From the NCBI GenBank assembly GCA_035531075.1, contig DATKTO010000029.1, forward strand, positions 84,815 through 148,814: DNA of 64,000 bases, read 5' to 3'. Positions 44,631 to 53,016 of the stretch are shown piece by piece. This stretch comes from 39-52-133 sp035531075. Its GTDB lineage: Bacteria > Pseudomonadota > Gammaproteobacteria > Burkholderiales > Gallionellaceae. Under the pieces are notes generated by a model. It was not told where the DNA came from. It worked only from the letters and a program-made list of their open reading frames with translations, and searched no databases. Numbering within the stretch: position 1 is the stretch's first letter; each line of letters begins with the position of its first letter. Position numbers and translations under genes: made by a program.

Positions 44631-44754
44631 GATTTTTATTACCGCCTTTTCTGCTCTATCTGCCTGCAAATCGGTCTGGATCGCACAGGCAATTAACCAT
44701 TATTTGTTATTGTTATTTCGACTGGTAAATATATAGGGATATGCTAACCAAGTT

Positions 44755-44822
44755 GTCATCCCCGCGAAGACGGGAGCCCAGCTCTTTGATTTAACTAGGT
44801 TCCTGCCTTCGCGGGGACGACA
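44755..44822. repeat. Degenerate inverted repeat of the GTCATCCCCGCG type
   Basis: Arms 44755-44780 and 44797-44822 pair imperfectly (GTCATCCCCGCGAAGACGGG against TTCGCGGGGACGAC). Same broad family as 3953-4075. It lies in the 456-bp gap 44631-45086, which otherwise holds only the terminator at 45002; I see no gene in it. Confidence 0.75.
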
Positions 44823-45001
44823 AAATTGACTTGATTATTTTTATAATTTTGACACATCCGGGTTATATCAGTTCAACATACTACTCTTCCAGAGTTGATC
44901 CCCCAATGATTTGCATCAAATTTTTACGTTGCATAAATGACCCATAGCACGCTGCATATCCGATTGGACAGATGGTGCATTGGCCAGCAGGCATAAAAAA
45001 A

Positions 45002-45026
45002 CCCCGTGCATTGCGCGGGGCTTTTT
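45002..45026 (-). terminator. Rho-independent terminator after the PsiE-like gene
   Basis: Stem CCCCGTGC-ATT-GCGCGGGG (8 bp, one wobble) flanked by a run of A on the left (T on the minus strand) and TTTTT on the right, so it can work in both directions. It follows the minus-strand gene at 45087-45521. Confidence 0.85.
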
Positions 45027-45086
45027 CTCTGCATGGATTTCTCTTTGTAAGGGTGCACTAAAAGCAACAGTGTATCGGCCCTGCCG

Positions 45087-45521
45087 CTAATCTTTCACTC
45101 GTTCAGCCTGCTTAAGGTCTGAGGTATCGTCCCCGGGATAAGGGTAGCGCACGTGACCGTAACGTATCAGGAATACCGCCAATGTCAGTAACAATATGGA
45201 ACCTGTCACTGCCAGCATGCGCCAGTCGTCCATCGACTTCATGTCCAGAATCAGGTAACGCGCCAGGGCGACCATGCCGATATACAGTGGGAATCGCACC
45301 GGTAATTTACCGGAGTGGTAGTACAAACCCACCATCGCCAGCACTTCCAGATACAGGAAGAGCAGCAGCAGATCAGTCAGCGTGACCTGCATGGCACGAA
45401 TCATCGTTAATATTTCGCTACCCATCGCAAATACAGTGGCAATGCCGATCACCAGCAGGCCAAAATTCTCAACCAATGAAAGCAGGCTCTGATTAAAGTC
45501 TTTTATCGTTCTTTTGTTCAA
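45087..45521 (-). CDS. PsiE family membrane protein
   Basis: 144 aa with four predicted membrane helices. The family core LFLYLEVLAMVGLYYHSGKL and PVRFPLYIGMVALARYLILD is clear. PsiE is phosphate-starvation inducible in E. coli; its function is unknown. No Pho box was identified. Terminator downstream at 45002-45026. Confidence 0.9.
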   Translation of the reverse strand: MNKRTIKDFNQSLLSLVENFGLLVIGIATVFAMGSEILTMIRAMQVTLTDLLLLFLYLEVLAMVGLYYHSGKLPVRFPLYIGMVALARYLILDMKSMDDWRMLAVTGSILLLTLAVFLIRYGHVRYPYPGDDTSDLKQAERVKD

Positions 45522-45662
45522 TTCGTTCTCCGCAACATTTTTAATAAGCGTGATTATAATTGCAAACTGTTACAGAATATTGACATACCTCGATAGGCTC
45601 GTCATAACGCCTGCGCCTCTCCCATTATTTCGCGCTACAATCTATGCGAGTTTAGTTGCCAT

Positions 45663-46082
45663 ATGAAAGGGATCATCGTGGAAATTAGCTGCTATCGCGA
45701 TCAGGAGGTTGGCACGGAAATACGCCAACTTCCTGCTGCCACCTACAATCTTGCGCACATATTGCTTGCACGCAGCCCTGCCGGCAATCTTTTTATTCCC
45801 CTGCGCAGTATGCAATATCTGGCGATACTGGATGCGGAGGAACTAATATTTCTGGATGGGGAGCGAAAGTGCTGGGTCGATATTGCCTGGCGCAAATTTC
45901 TTCCGCAAACACGTAACGCACTGAATGAGCCTGTTGAATACGAAGCGGTGTATTACAGTGCTTCTGCTGCAAAACTGATGTCACGCTTGCAGGCAGAGTT
46001 GCCGCGTGCATTGCAGGAACTGGCGAAGAAATCCAAGGTGGATGGGCCAGCCAAAGTACTGAAGTTTGATGTCAAAAGATGA
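45663..46082 (+). CDS. Conserved hypothetical protein
   Basis: 139 aa, soluble, no signal peptide or membrane segment. Begins MKGIIVEISCYRDQEVGTEI and contains HILLARSPAGNLFIPLRSMQ. No domain recognised. A GTG at 45678 is an alternative start. Normal codon use; transcribed alone between psiE and the cbb island. Confidence 0.7.
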   Translation: MKGIIVEISCYRDQEVGTEIRQLPAATYNLAHILLARSPAGNLFIPLRSMQYLAILDAEELIFLDGERKCWVDIAWRKFLPQTRNALNEPVEYEAVYYSASAAKLMSRLQAELPRALQELAKKSKVDGPAKVLKFDVKR

Positions 46083-46154
46083 AGAGGCGAGGAACAAGGT
46101 TCAAGAAAAACCTTGCACCTTGTCCCTTATACCTTTCGCCTGCTAGCTGAAGAC

Positions 46155-46472
46155 TTATTCGTCCTCGCCCAGCTCGGCATCCCAGCCATCTTTGCGCGCG
46201 CTATTGATCGCAGTGTCGTAAAATTTGGCGTGCTTCACGCGCATTTCCTCCGGCAGCCGGCTGGGCAGATGCGCGTAAGGTTCCCATGCGGCATAGACCT
46301 TTTCATACAGATTCTGCATTTGCGCAGCGTCCCAACCCTTACAGGTTTCTGTTTCAGGCAAGATACCAAACACCCATGCATCGCGCACCATGCGCCCGAG
46401 GTGGGTCAAACCGCCTTTATTATCCTTGTCGACACCGACATAAACCTGTGCTGTCATCTTATTAGTTCCCAT
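46155..46472 (-). CDS. Conserved hypothetical protein downstream of cbbO
   Basis: 105 aa, soluble and rich in charged residues. Core KDNKGGLTHLGRMVRDAWVF and GILPETETCKGWDAAQMQNL; ends in acidic AELGEDE. The start is ATG 46472 or ATG 46457 (MTAQVYVGVDKDN). It is the last gene of the form I operon, 95 bp after the cbbO stop on the same strand. No known domain. The position suggests a link to RuBisCO activation or assembly, but this is only inference. Confidence 0.7.
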   Translation of the reverse strand: MGTNKMTAQVYVGVDKDNKGGLTHLGRMVRDAWVFGILPETETCKGWDAAQMQNLYEKVYAAWEPYAHLPSRLPEEMRVKHAKFYDTAINSARKDGWDAELGEDE

Positions 46473-46567
46473 GAATTGCCGGCATCTTCTGTTTCCGTCC
46501 GCTACGCCATGAAACTGCGCCGAAATCAATTGTGCCGGTTATTAGTTAATATTTGCCACGCACTTTA

Positions 46568-48907
46568 TTACCGGGTTAATCCGGCATACAGTACCGGCAG
46601 TTTTTCCGGCAATCGTTCCACATGGTCTACCACCATGTAATTCTTGGCGCCGAAAATCCGCGAGACGTATTGATCCGCCCGCGGGTCAAGAGACATGCAG
46701 AAGGTGGTGACGCCGGAACGTGCCACTTCCTCCACGGCTTTTTTGGTATCGAAACGCAAGTACTGAGGATCGCGCACATCCACGTCTGCCGGCTCGCCAT
46801 CGGTGATGACCAGCAGCAGCTTCTTCGCAGATTTCTGCAGCTTCAGATAATGCCCGGCATGGCGGATAGCCGCACCCATGCGCGTCGACAATTGACCCGA
46901 CATGCCCGCCAGCCTGGCCTTGGGCACATCATCATATTTCTGCTCAAAATCCTTGAAGCGATGGTACTCCACGTTGTGACGCCCGTCCGAGCAAAAACCA
47001 TGGATCGCAAACGGATCGCCGATTTTGTTGATTGCATCGGCCAGCAACACCGTGGCCTGGCGCTGCAAATCCAGCACGCTGTATTCCTGACCGCTCACCT
47101 TTTCATTGGTCGACTCGGACAAATCCAGCAGCACCATCACCGAAATATCGCGCACCTTGCGCACCGAACGCATCATGATACGCGGATCGGGCTGCTGCCC
47201 CATGCGAATGTCGATCATCGCACGAATTGCCGCGTTGACATCGATTTCATCGCCGTCTTCCAGCTTGCGGATGCGCGTCACGCCCTCTGGCTGCAAGGCA
47301 TCCAGCAAAAACTTGAGGCGGCCGATGGTGCGCTTGTACTGCGCGGTGATGTCGTTGATCAGCTGCAATTCGCCGGACTTCGGGCGCTTTTCCAATACCG
47401 TGGCCCAGGCCGGGCGCTCCAGCTGAATCTGGTAATCCCATTCCGCATAATGGTAAGGCTCGGACAGCGGCTCCTTGCCTTCCATCTCATTGAAGGACTT
47501 GCCCATATCTTCATACGGGAACAGCTCGGTATCCAGCACCCACACTTCCTGCGCATCGTCACCGGCGGTTTCACAATCGAGTTCGTTGGCAAATTCCATC
47601 AGGCTGACATGCTTGCGCACCTGCTTCGGCGTGTCGTAGCCGGCTGCGATCGATTTCTCGAAATCAAATTCCTCGAATTCCCAGAAGTAGCGGTTATCGT
47701 CGCGGTAAGGGGCGGTGAGCAAATCGCTGCGCGGATTAAACGCAATGCGCCTGGACATGAATTCATGCGCCAGCTGCACGCCGATATCCCACGACACCTG
47801 ATTGCTATCCAGGCGCCCGGCCGCCTGTTTAAACAACACGCGTCCCTGTGCAATCCACGCATCATCGTCCTGATAACTGTCATCCAGGAGTGCGCGCGCC
47901 AGACGGTTCAGGTAATCGCCTGCGGTTTTATTCTGCGCGGGGGTAATCGAGTGCAGCTGCTGCCACAAATGTTTGAGGCCGGGGAACTTGCGTATCGACA
48001 AAGTTTCGACACGCGCATCTTCGAGCACGCTGATTACCGCCATCTGCCACGGGTTGAGCGACTCGGCCGAAATCGGATCGCGCGTGTAAACAATGTGTGC
48101 AGCACTGTGCGCCGCCGCTGCCCTGTACATTTCCAGACCGGGCAGCCTGGTTTCGCCCACGACGTGATCATCATAGGCATCCGGCAGATGCAGGAAATAG
48201 CCTTCTACGTAAGGGCGATAACCTTCACGTGTTTCAAAGTCGCCCGAGGTGGGCTTCATGAAAAAATCCCGAGCCCACAAGGCGCGCAGATACATATTGA
48301 TGCGCCGCTGCACGTCGATAAACAGCGTGCCCTTGCGCTCCTTCTGCAGCATCGCCAGCGATTCTTTCGATTGCAGGCTGAAGTATGCCGCCTGCTCGGG
48401 ATAATCGGTGCGATGCGCATGCGCGCCCCACAGCGCCCAGCGGCGCAAGCCACCCAGTGTCAGCTGGCTGAACAGCTTCTCCAGATTTTCCAGCATCGGG
48501 CGCACGCCGCGTGGTGCCTGCGACAGCAGGGTATTGAGAAACTGCAGATATTTCTTGAACAGCGCTTCATCACCCAGACGATTAGCCGCGGTCGGTGCAG
48601 TGCTCAACACCAGCTCGATCACGGAACCTGAAGTCTTTGACGCAAGCTCAAGTGCTGCCTGCACCAGATCAGGCACCGCATCTTCGCCGATTTCCTTGGC
48701 CACCATCGGCGCGTGCTCTATCCAGCTGGCAATCAGTGAATCGCCCTTGCCCAAATTTTTGAGTGCTGCCGCACCGGTGAGGTAATTGCTCAGGCCTCTT
48801 GCGCTGAAAATCTTGCTGGCTTCATGCCATGAAGCGCGCAGGCTATCCTGCAACTCGGGTAAGAGCGAATCCAATAATTCCTGATAGTCTTCGAGATTGA
48901 TTGACAT
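46568..48907 (-). CDS. cbbO: RuBisCO activase subunit CbbO (form I operon)
   Basis: 779 aa adaptor of the CbbQ-CbbO AAA+ activase that removes inhibitory sugar phosphates from RuBisCO. The C-terminal von Willebrand A domain has a MIDAS motif VMVLLDLSESTNEK and VITDGEPADVD. The N-terminal half is the CbbO/NorD-like region. ATG 48907 (MSINLEDYQELLDSLLPELQ) is chosen; the longer frame includes the inverted repeat between cbbQ and cbbO. It follows cbbQ after a 117-bp gap. Confidence 0.93.
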   Translation of the reverse strand: MSINLEDYQELLDSLLPELQDSLRASWHEASKIFSARGLSNYLTGAAALKNLGKGDSLIASWIEHAPMVAKEIGEDAVPDLVQAALELASKTSGSVIELVLSTAPTAANRLGDEALFKKYLQFLNTLLSQAPRGVRPMLENLEKLFSQLTLGGLRRWALWGAHAHRTDYPEQAAYFSLQSKESLAMLQKERKGTLFIDVQRRINMYLRALWARDFFMKPTSGDFETREGYRPYVEGYFLHLPDAYDDHVVGETRLPGLEMYRAAAAHSAAHIVYTRDPISAESLNPWQMAVISVLEDARVETLSIRKFPGLKHLWQQLHSITPAQNKTAGDYLNRLARALLDDSYQDDDAWIAQGRVLFKQAAGRLDSNQVSWDIGVQLAHEFMSRRIAFNPRSDLLTAPYRDDNRYFWEFEEFDFEKSIAAGYDTPKQVRKHVSLMEFANELDCETAGDDAQEVWVLDTELFPYEDMGKSFNEMEGKEPLSEPYHYAEWDYQIQLERPAWATVLEKRPKSGELQLINDITAQYKRTIGRLKFLLDALQPEGVTRIRKLEDGDEIDVNAAIRAMIDIRMGQQPDPRIMMRSVRKVRDISVMVLLDLSESTNEKVSGQEYSVLDLQRQATVLLADAINKIGDPFAIHGFCSDGRHNVEYHRFKDFEQKYDDVPKARLAGMSGQLSTRMGAAIRHAGHYLKLQKSAKKLLLVITDGEPADVDVRDPQYLRFDTKKAVEEVARSGVTTFCMSLDPRADQYVSRIFGAKNYMVVDHVERLPEKLPVLYAGLTR

Positions 48908-48935
48908 GGTTATTGCACCCGCAAAGACATTAATA

Positions 48936-49020
48936 GGAAGGCTCTTTCTGCCCAATGATTCAATATAATCAAATACATACAAAAACACAAGTCCTTGAAT
49001 CTTGGGCAAAAAGCTCTTCC
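48936..49020. repeat. Long imperfect inverted repeat between cbbQ and cbbO
   Basis: Arms 48936-48963 and 48995-49020 (GGAAGGCTCTTTCTGCCCAA against TTGGGCAAAAAGCTCTTCC, with TTGAATC next to the loop) form a stem of about 25 bp around a 31-base AT-rich loop that contains the ATATAATCAA motif. It could be an RNA stem affecting the cbbQ:cbbO ratio, or an inserted small palindromic element. Confidence 0.8.
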
Positions 49021-49024
49021 AGAA

Positions 49025-49831
49025 TTAAAAGAATGTGGTCACCGCCGCATCCAGTGCATCGCGCATATCCGGGTCGTCGGTAATCGGGCGCACCAGCGCC
49101 ACACGGCACGCCTTGATCGGATCGACACCGGTAGCGATCAGGCTGCCCGCGTAGATCAGCATACGGGTGGAGATTCCCTCGTCCAGACCGTGGCCCTTCA
49201 GGTTACGCGCACGCTCGGCGATAGACACCAGCTTGCCTGCCACTTCTGCGCTTACCTTGGTTTCGTGCGCCACAATTTCAGTTTCGATCGTGTGCTCGGG
49301 ATAGTTGAAATCCAATCCGCCAAAACGCTGCTTGGTGGACTGTTTCAAATCTTTCATCAGCGACTGGTAGCCCGGGTTGTAGGAAATCACCAGCTGAAAA
49401 TCGGGATGCGCATGCACCAGCTCGCCCTTCTTTTCCAGCGGCAGTACGCGACGGTTATCGGTCAGAGGATGGATCACCACGGTGGTGTCCTGGCGTGCTT
49501 CCACCACTTCGTCCAGATAACAGATTGCGCCATAGCGCGCGGCAATCGCCAGCGGGCCGTCCTGCCAGCGCGTGCCATTGGCGTCGAGCAAAAAGCGACC
49601 GACCAGATCGGAGGCCGTCATATCTTCGTTGCACGCCACGGTGATCAGCGGCTTGTTCAGTTTCCATGCCATGTGTTCAACAAAGCGCGACTTGCCGCAA
49701 CCTGTGGGGCCTTTCAACATCATCGGCATGCGCACGGAGTAGGCCGCCTCATACAATTCCACTTCGTCTGATACCGGATGGTAGTAGGGTTCTTTTTCAA
49801 TCTTGTATTGCTTGATGATGTCGGCGCTCAT
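49025..49831 (-). CDS. cbbQ: RuBisCO activase AAA+ subunit CbbQ (form I operon)
   Basis: 268 aa MoxR-type AAA+ ATPase that forms hexamers with CbbO. Walker A GPTGCGKS at residues 41-48, Walker B ICYLDEVVEARQD (about 102-114), sensor-like FQLVISYNPGYQSL. ATG 49831 (MSADIIKQYKIEKEPYYHPV) matches family starts. It lies 160 bp after cbbS. A paralogue, cbbQ2, is at 55752. Confidence 0.96.
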   Translation of the reverse strand: MSADIIKQYKIEKEPYYHPVSDEVELYEAAYSVRMPMMLKGPTGCGKSRFVEHMAWKLNKPLITVACNEDMTASDLVGRFLLDANGTRWQDGPLAIAARYGAICYLDEVVEARQDTTVVIHPLTDNRRVLPLEKKGELVHAHPDFQLVISYNPGYQSLMKDLKQSTKQRFGGLDFNYPEHTIETEIVAHETKVSAEVAGKLVSIAERARNLKGHGLDEGISTRMLIYAGSLIATGVDPIKACRVALVRPITDDPDMRDALDAAVTTFF

Positions 49832-49945
49832 AAAAATCTCCAATGTTTGCTCAGTCAATCCAATGTTTTCTCGATCAAAACAGGGGCGAAAATAGCCGCT
49901 TAAGGCAGCTGCTTGCGTCCGTGTACGGATAGATGGTGGTGCAGA

Positions 49946-49980
49946 AATTCCCTGACGCAGGGAATTAAACTTGCGTCAGG
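49946..49980 (-). promoter_or_regulatory. Two mutually exclusive hairpins between cbbS and cbbQ
   Basis: The bases 49951-49959 (CCTGACGCA) can pair either within AATTCCCTG-ACG-CAGGGAATT (49946-49966, 9 bp) or with TGCGTCAGG at 49972-49980 (9 bp, 12-base loop). In the transcript (minus strand) a U-run precedes the structure rather than following it. It may act in processing or in differential stability of cbbLS and cbbQO. Confidence 0.6.
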
Positions 49981-49991
49981 AAAAAACTGCT

Positions 49992-50348
49992 TTAAACCGT
50001 CTTGCCGCGATAAATAACCATCGCTGCGCCCTGTGACTGGTTGAAGTTGTTGTAGCCAACCAGGCGAACGTGATTGTTCGGGTTCGCTTTGTGGCAAGCT
50101 TCAGCTTCTTTCAGCACAACTGACACGTCTGTTTCGCCAAACATCGGCAGCTTCCACATATACCAGTATGAGTCCATCAGGTACTCAGGCTCGATATGCT
50201 CGATCGCCGGATTCCAGCCTTTGGAAACCAGATAGGCCACTTGTTTCTTGATCTCGTCTGCTGTCATCGCAGGCAAGTAGGAGAATGTCTCGAACTTGCG
50301 GCTGGCCGGGTCAGACAGACGTGATTTGTAGTCCATTACTTCACTCAT
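49992..50348 (-). CDS. cbbS: RuBisCO small subunit, form I
   Basis: 118 aa. RKFETFSYLPAMTADEIKKQ and WNPAIEHIEPEYLMDSYWYMW are typical of proteobacterial form IA small subunits. The gene follows cbbL by 57 bp. A Shine-Dalgarno AGGAG precedes the ATG at 50348. Assembles as L8S8 in the cytoplasm. Confidence 0.97.
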   Translation of the reverse strand: MSEVMDYKSRLSDPASRKFETFSYLPAMTADEIKKQVAYLVSKGWNPAIEHIEPEYLMDSYWYMWKLPMFGETDVSVVLKEAEACHKANPNNHVRLVGYNNFNQSQGAAMVIYRGKTV

Positions 50349-50405
50349 GATTTACTCCTAAATTAATTGTTGGCGTATTCCGGATGCGAACATCCAGAGA
50401 ATGCA

Positions 50406-51827
50406 TTACTTGTGCGCGACGTCCAGCTTGTCGACGGTGTCGAATTCAAACTTAATTTCTTTCCATGTTTCCATGGCGATCTTCAGTTCAGGGCTGGATT
50501 TGGCTGCTTTTTCCAGCACGGCTTTGCCTTCTTTCTCCACCGCAACACCTTCATTACGTGCGGCGACACAAGCTTCCAGTGCCACGCGGTTAGCAGCTGC
50601 ACCGGCTGCGTTACCCCACGGGTGACCCAATGTACCGCCACCGAATTGCAGCACGGAATCATCACCGAAGATGTTGACCAGTGCCGGCATGTGCCATACG
50701 TGGATACCGCCAGATGCGACCGGAATCACGCCGGGCATGGAACCCCAGTCCTGGTCGAAGAACAGACCACGGCTACGATCTTCCTTGATGAAACTGTCAC
50801 GCATGGTGTCGATCCAGCCCAGTGTCGCTTCGCGGTCGCCTTCCAGCTTGCCCACAACGGTACCGGAGTGCAGGTGGTCACCACCGGACAGACGCAGTAC
50901 TTTGGTCAGCACGCGGAAGTGAATACCGTGATGCGGGTTGCGGTCGAGCACGGCGTGCATCGCGCGGTGGATGTGCAACAGCATGCCGTTTTTGCGGCAC
51001 CAGTTCGCCAGACCCGTGTTGGCAGTCAAGCCGCCGGTCAGGTAGTCATGCATGATGATCGGTGCGCCGATTTCTTTTGCGTATTCAGCACGCTCGTACA
51101 TCATTTCCGGTGTTGGCGCTGTCACGTTCAGGTAGTGGCCCTTGCGCTCGCCGGTTTCGCGTTGCGCTTTCATCGTTGCTTCATGCACGAAATCGAAACG
51201 ATCGCGCCAGCGCATAAACGGTTGGCTGTTTACGTTCTCGTCGTCCTTGGTGAAGTCCAGACCGCCGCGCAAGCACTCATACACAGCACGACCGTAGTTC
51301 TTCGCAGACAGACCCAATTTAGGCTTGATGGTGCAACCCAGCATAGGACGGCCATACTTGTTCATTTTGTCGCGTTCTACCTGAATACCCTGTGGTGGCC
51401 CACCGCAAGTCTTGACGTAGGCGATAGGGAAACGCACGTCTTCCAGACGCAATGCGCGCAAGGCCTTGAAGCCGAATACGTTACCCACCAGCGAAGTCAG
51501 CACGTTAACCACTGAGCCTTCTTCGAACAGGTCGATAGGGTAAGCAACAAAGGCGTAGAAGCAGGTGTCGTCGCCGGGCACGTCTTCGATGCGATAGGCT
51601 CGGCCTTTGTAGTAGTCCAGATCTGTCAGCAGGTCTGTCCACACGGTGGTCCAGGTACCAGTTGAAGATTCGGCAGCCACAGCAGCGGCAACTTCCTCAC
51701 GGGAAACACCCGCTTGCGGGGTGATTTTGAAACAAGCTAAAATATCGGTGTCCAGCGGTGTATATTCCGGCGTCCAGTAGGTGGAGCGGTATTCTTTAAC
51801 ACCTGCGTTATAGGTTTTGACTGCCAT
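50406..51827 (-). CDS. cbbL: RuBisCO large subunit, form I (IA type, no carboxysome genes)
   Basis: 473 aa; CO2 fixation onto ribulose-1,5-bisphosphate. The carbamylated lysine is in GGLDFTKDDENVNSQPF (about residue 194); active-site GCTIKPKLGLSAKNYGR, HIHRAMHAVLDRN and GGDHLHSGTVVGKLEGDR (loop 6 Lys) are intact. ATG 51827 (MAVKTYNAGVKEYRSTYW) has GGAAGGAGA upstream. Linkage to cbbQ/cbbO, without carboxysome genes nearby, fits the IAq type. Divergent from a LysR gene. Confidence 0.98.
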   Translation of the reverse strand: MAVKTYNAGVKEYRSTYWTPEYTPLDTDILACFKITPQAGVSREEVAAAVAAESSTGTWTTVWTDLLTDLDYYKGRAYRIEDVPGDDTCFYAFVAYPIDLFEEGSVVNVLTSLVGNVFGFKALRALRLEDVRFPIAYVKTCGGPPQGIQVERDKMNKYGRPMLGCTIKPKLGLSAKNYGRAVYECLRGGLDFTKDDENVNSQPFMRWRDRFDFVHEATMKAQRETGERKGHYLNVTAPTPEMMYERAEYAKEIGAPIIMHDYLTGGLTANTGLANWCRKNGMLLHIHRAMHAVLDRNPHHGIHFRVLTKVLRLSGGDHLHSGTVVGKLEGDREATLGWIDTMRDSFIKEDRSRGLFFDQDWGSMPGVIPVASGGIHVWHMPALVNIFGDDSVLQFGGGTLGHPWGNAAGAAANRVALEACVAARNEGVAVEKEGKAVLEKAAKSSPELKIAMETWKEIKFEFDTVDKLDVAHK

Positions 51828-51914
51828 TGAAATCTCCTTCCAAGATTGAAACAATGTGCCTTCCGGTGAGGGGCGGCGTATCGCCCTGTTGAGCTTGGAG
51901 AAACTTTAGCAGCG

Positions 51915-51967
51915 TCAAACGATAAATAACAATTGTAAATTTGAATGCTTATGATAGATTATCGTCT
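51915..51967. promoter_or_regulatory. Putative CbbR operator between cbbL and cbbR
   Basis: The 140-bp divergent gap contains ATAAATAACAATTGTAAATT followed by TGAATGCTTATGAT and an ATAGA-N6-TCTAT inverted repeat (51954-51969). LysR operators are typically AT-rich inverted repeats of this kind. The blocks ATAAATAACA and GAATGCTTATGAT resemble those in the cbbM promoter region (54048-54076). No biochemical evidence. Confidence 0.4.
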
Positions 51968-52975
51968 ATGGTAGATTCATTCAATAAAAGCAAGATCAAG
52001 AACGCGACACTGCGCCAGCTGCAGATTTTCGAGGTGGTTGCACGCCACCTCAGCTACACCCGCGCAGCCGAAGAGCTGTATCTCACCCAGCCCACTGTTT
52101 CGATACAGCTCAAGCAACTTACCGATATTGTTGGCATGCCGCTGCTGGAGCAAGTGGGCAAACGCATCTTTCTGACCGATGCCGGACGCGAACTGCTCAA
52201 AGTCGTGCGCACGACTCTTGACGAACTGTGCCGCTTCGAAATGACCATCTCCGACATGAAAGGCGTCAAGGCCGGCAAGTTGCGCATCGCCGTGATTACC
52301 ACTGCAAAATATTTTGTGCCCCGCCTGCTGGGGCCGTTTTGCGAACGCTTCCCCGGCATCGACATTGCGCTCAAGGTCACCAACCGCGAACGCCTGCTGC
52401 AAAGACTGGAAGACAACGAAGACGATCTGTATATTCTGGGACAACTGCCAGAACACATGGACGTATGGGTAGAACCCTTTCTGGAAAACCCCATGGTGGT
52501 GCTGGCCGCACACAACCATCCCCTTGTCGGCAAAAAAAATATCTCCGCACAGCGCATCGCACAAGAACCCTTTTTGATGCGCGAATCAGGCTCGGGCACA
52601 CGGCTGGCCACCGAGAACTTTTTCAAGGAGCGCGGGCTCAGCATCAACTTCAAAATGGAACTGGGCAGCAACGAGGCGATCAAGCAGGCGGTGGCCGGCG
52701 GCCTGGGCATCACCGTGCTCTCGGCGCACACCCTGGCACTGGAAAAAAGCGGCGACGAACTGGCGATACTGGATGTAGAAGGCTTCCCGATACGCCGCCA
52801 ATGGTATGTGGCCTATGCGACGGGCAAACAACTCTCGGTCGTAGCGAAAACTTTTCTGGAATTTTTGCAGCAGGAAAGCAAGCCGATGGCCGAGCGCTAT
52901 ATGTTAGGCATGCCCGGTTTTCCCAGCATTAAAAACAAAGCTGAAAAGCCCGTTAAACCCAACGCAAAGAAGTAA
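51968..52975 (+). CDS. cbbR: LysR-type regulator CbbR of the form I operon
   Basis: 335 aa. N-terminal winged helix (NATLRQLQIFEVVARHLSYT with RAAEELYLTQPTVSIQLKQL, residues 11-50) and a C-terminal effector domain (KLRIAVITTAKYFVPRLLGP, FLMRESGSGTRLATENFF). Divergent from cbbL, the usual place for CbbR, which activates cbb genes in response to metabolites such as RuBP or NADPH. ATG 51968 is preferred over a TTG at 51941. A basic tail (KNKAEKPVKPNAKK) ends the protein. Confidence 0.92.
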   Translation: MVDSFNKSKIKNATLRQLQIFEVVARHLSYTRAAEELYLTQPTVSIQLKQLTDIVGMPLLEQVGKRIFLTDAGRELLKVVRTTLDELCRFEMTISDMKGVKAGKLRIAVITTAKYFVPRLLGPFCERFPGIDIALKVTNRERLLQRLEDNEDDLYILGQLPEHMDVWVEPFLENPMVVLAAHNHPLVGKKNISAQRIAQEPFLMRESGSGTRLATENFFKERGLSINFKMELGSNEAIKQAVAGGLGITVLSAHTLALEKSGDELAILDVEGFPIRRQWYVAYATGKQLSVVAKTFLEFLQQESKPMAERYMLGMPGFPSIKNKAEKPVKPNAKK

Positions 52976-53016
52976 AATATATTAAATACAATCAATATAT
53001 TACAAGTTAAAACTAT

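Noticed and set aside
44826..44847. TTGACT and TATAAT boxes in the gap upstream of the EAL-CZB gene
   Set aside because: The spacing between the boxes is only 10 bases, too short for a sigma-70 promoter.
46622..48631. 669-codon open frame on the plus strand opposite cbbO
   Set aside because: Antisense shadow of a GC-rich gene; the translation is rich in His/Gln/Arg and lacks any domain, while cbbO on the minus strand has clear motifs.
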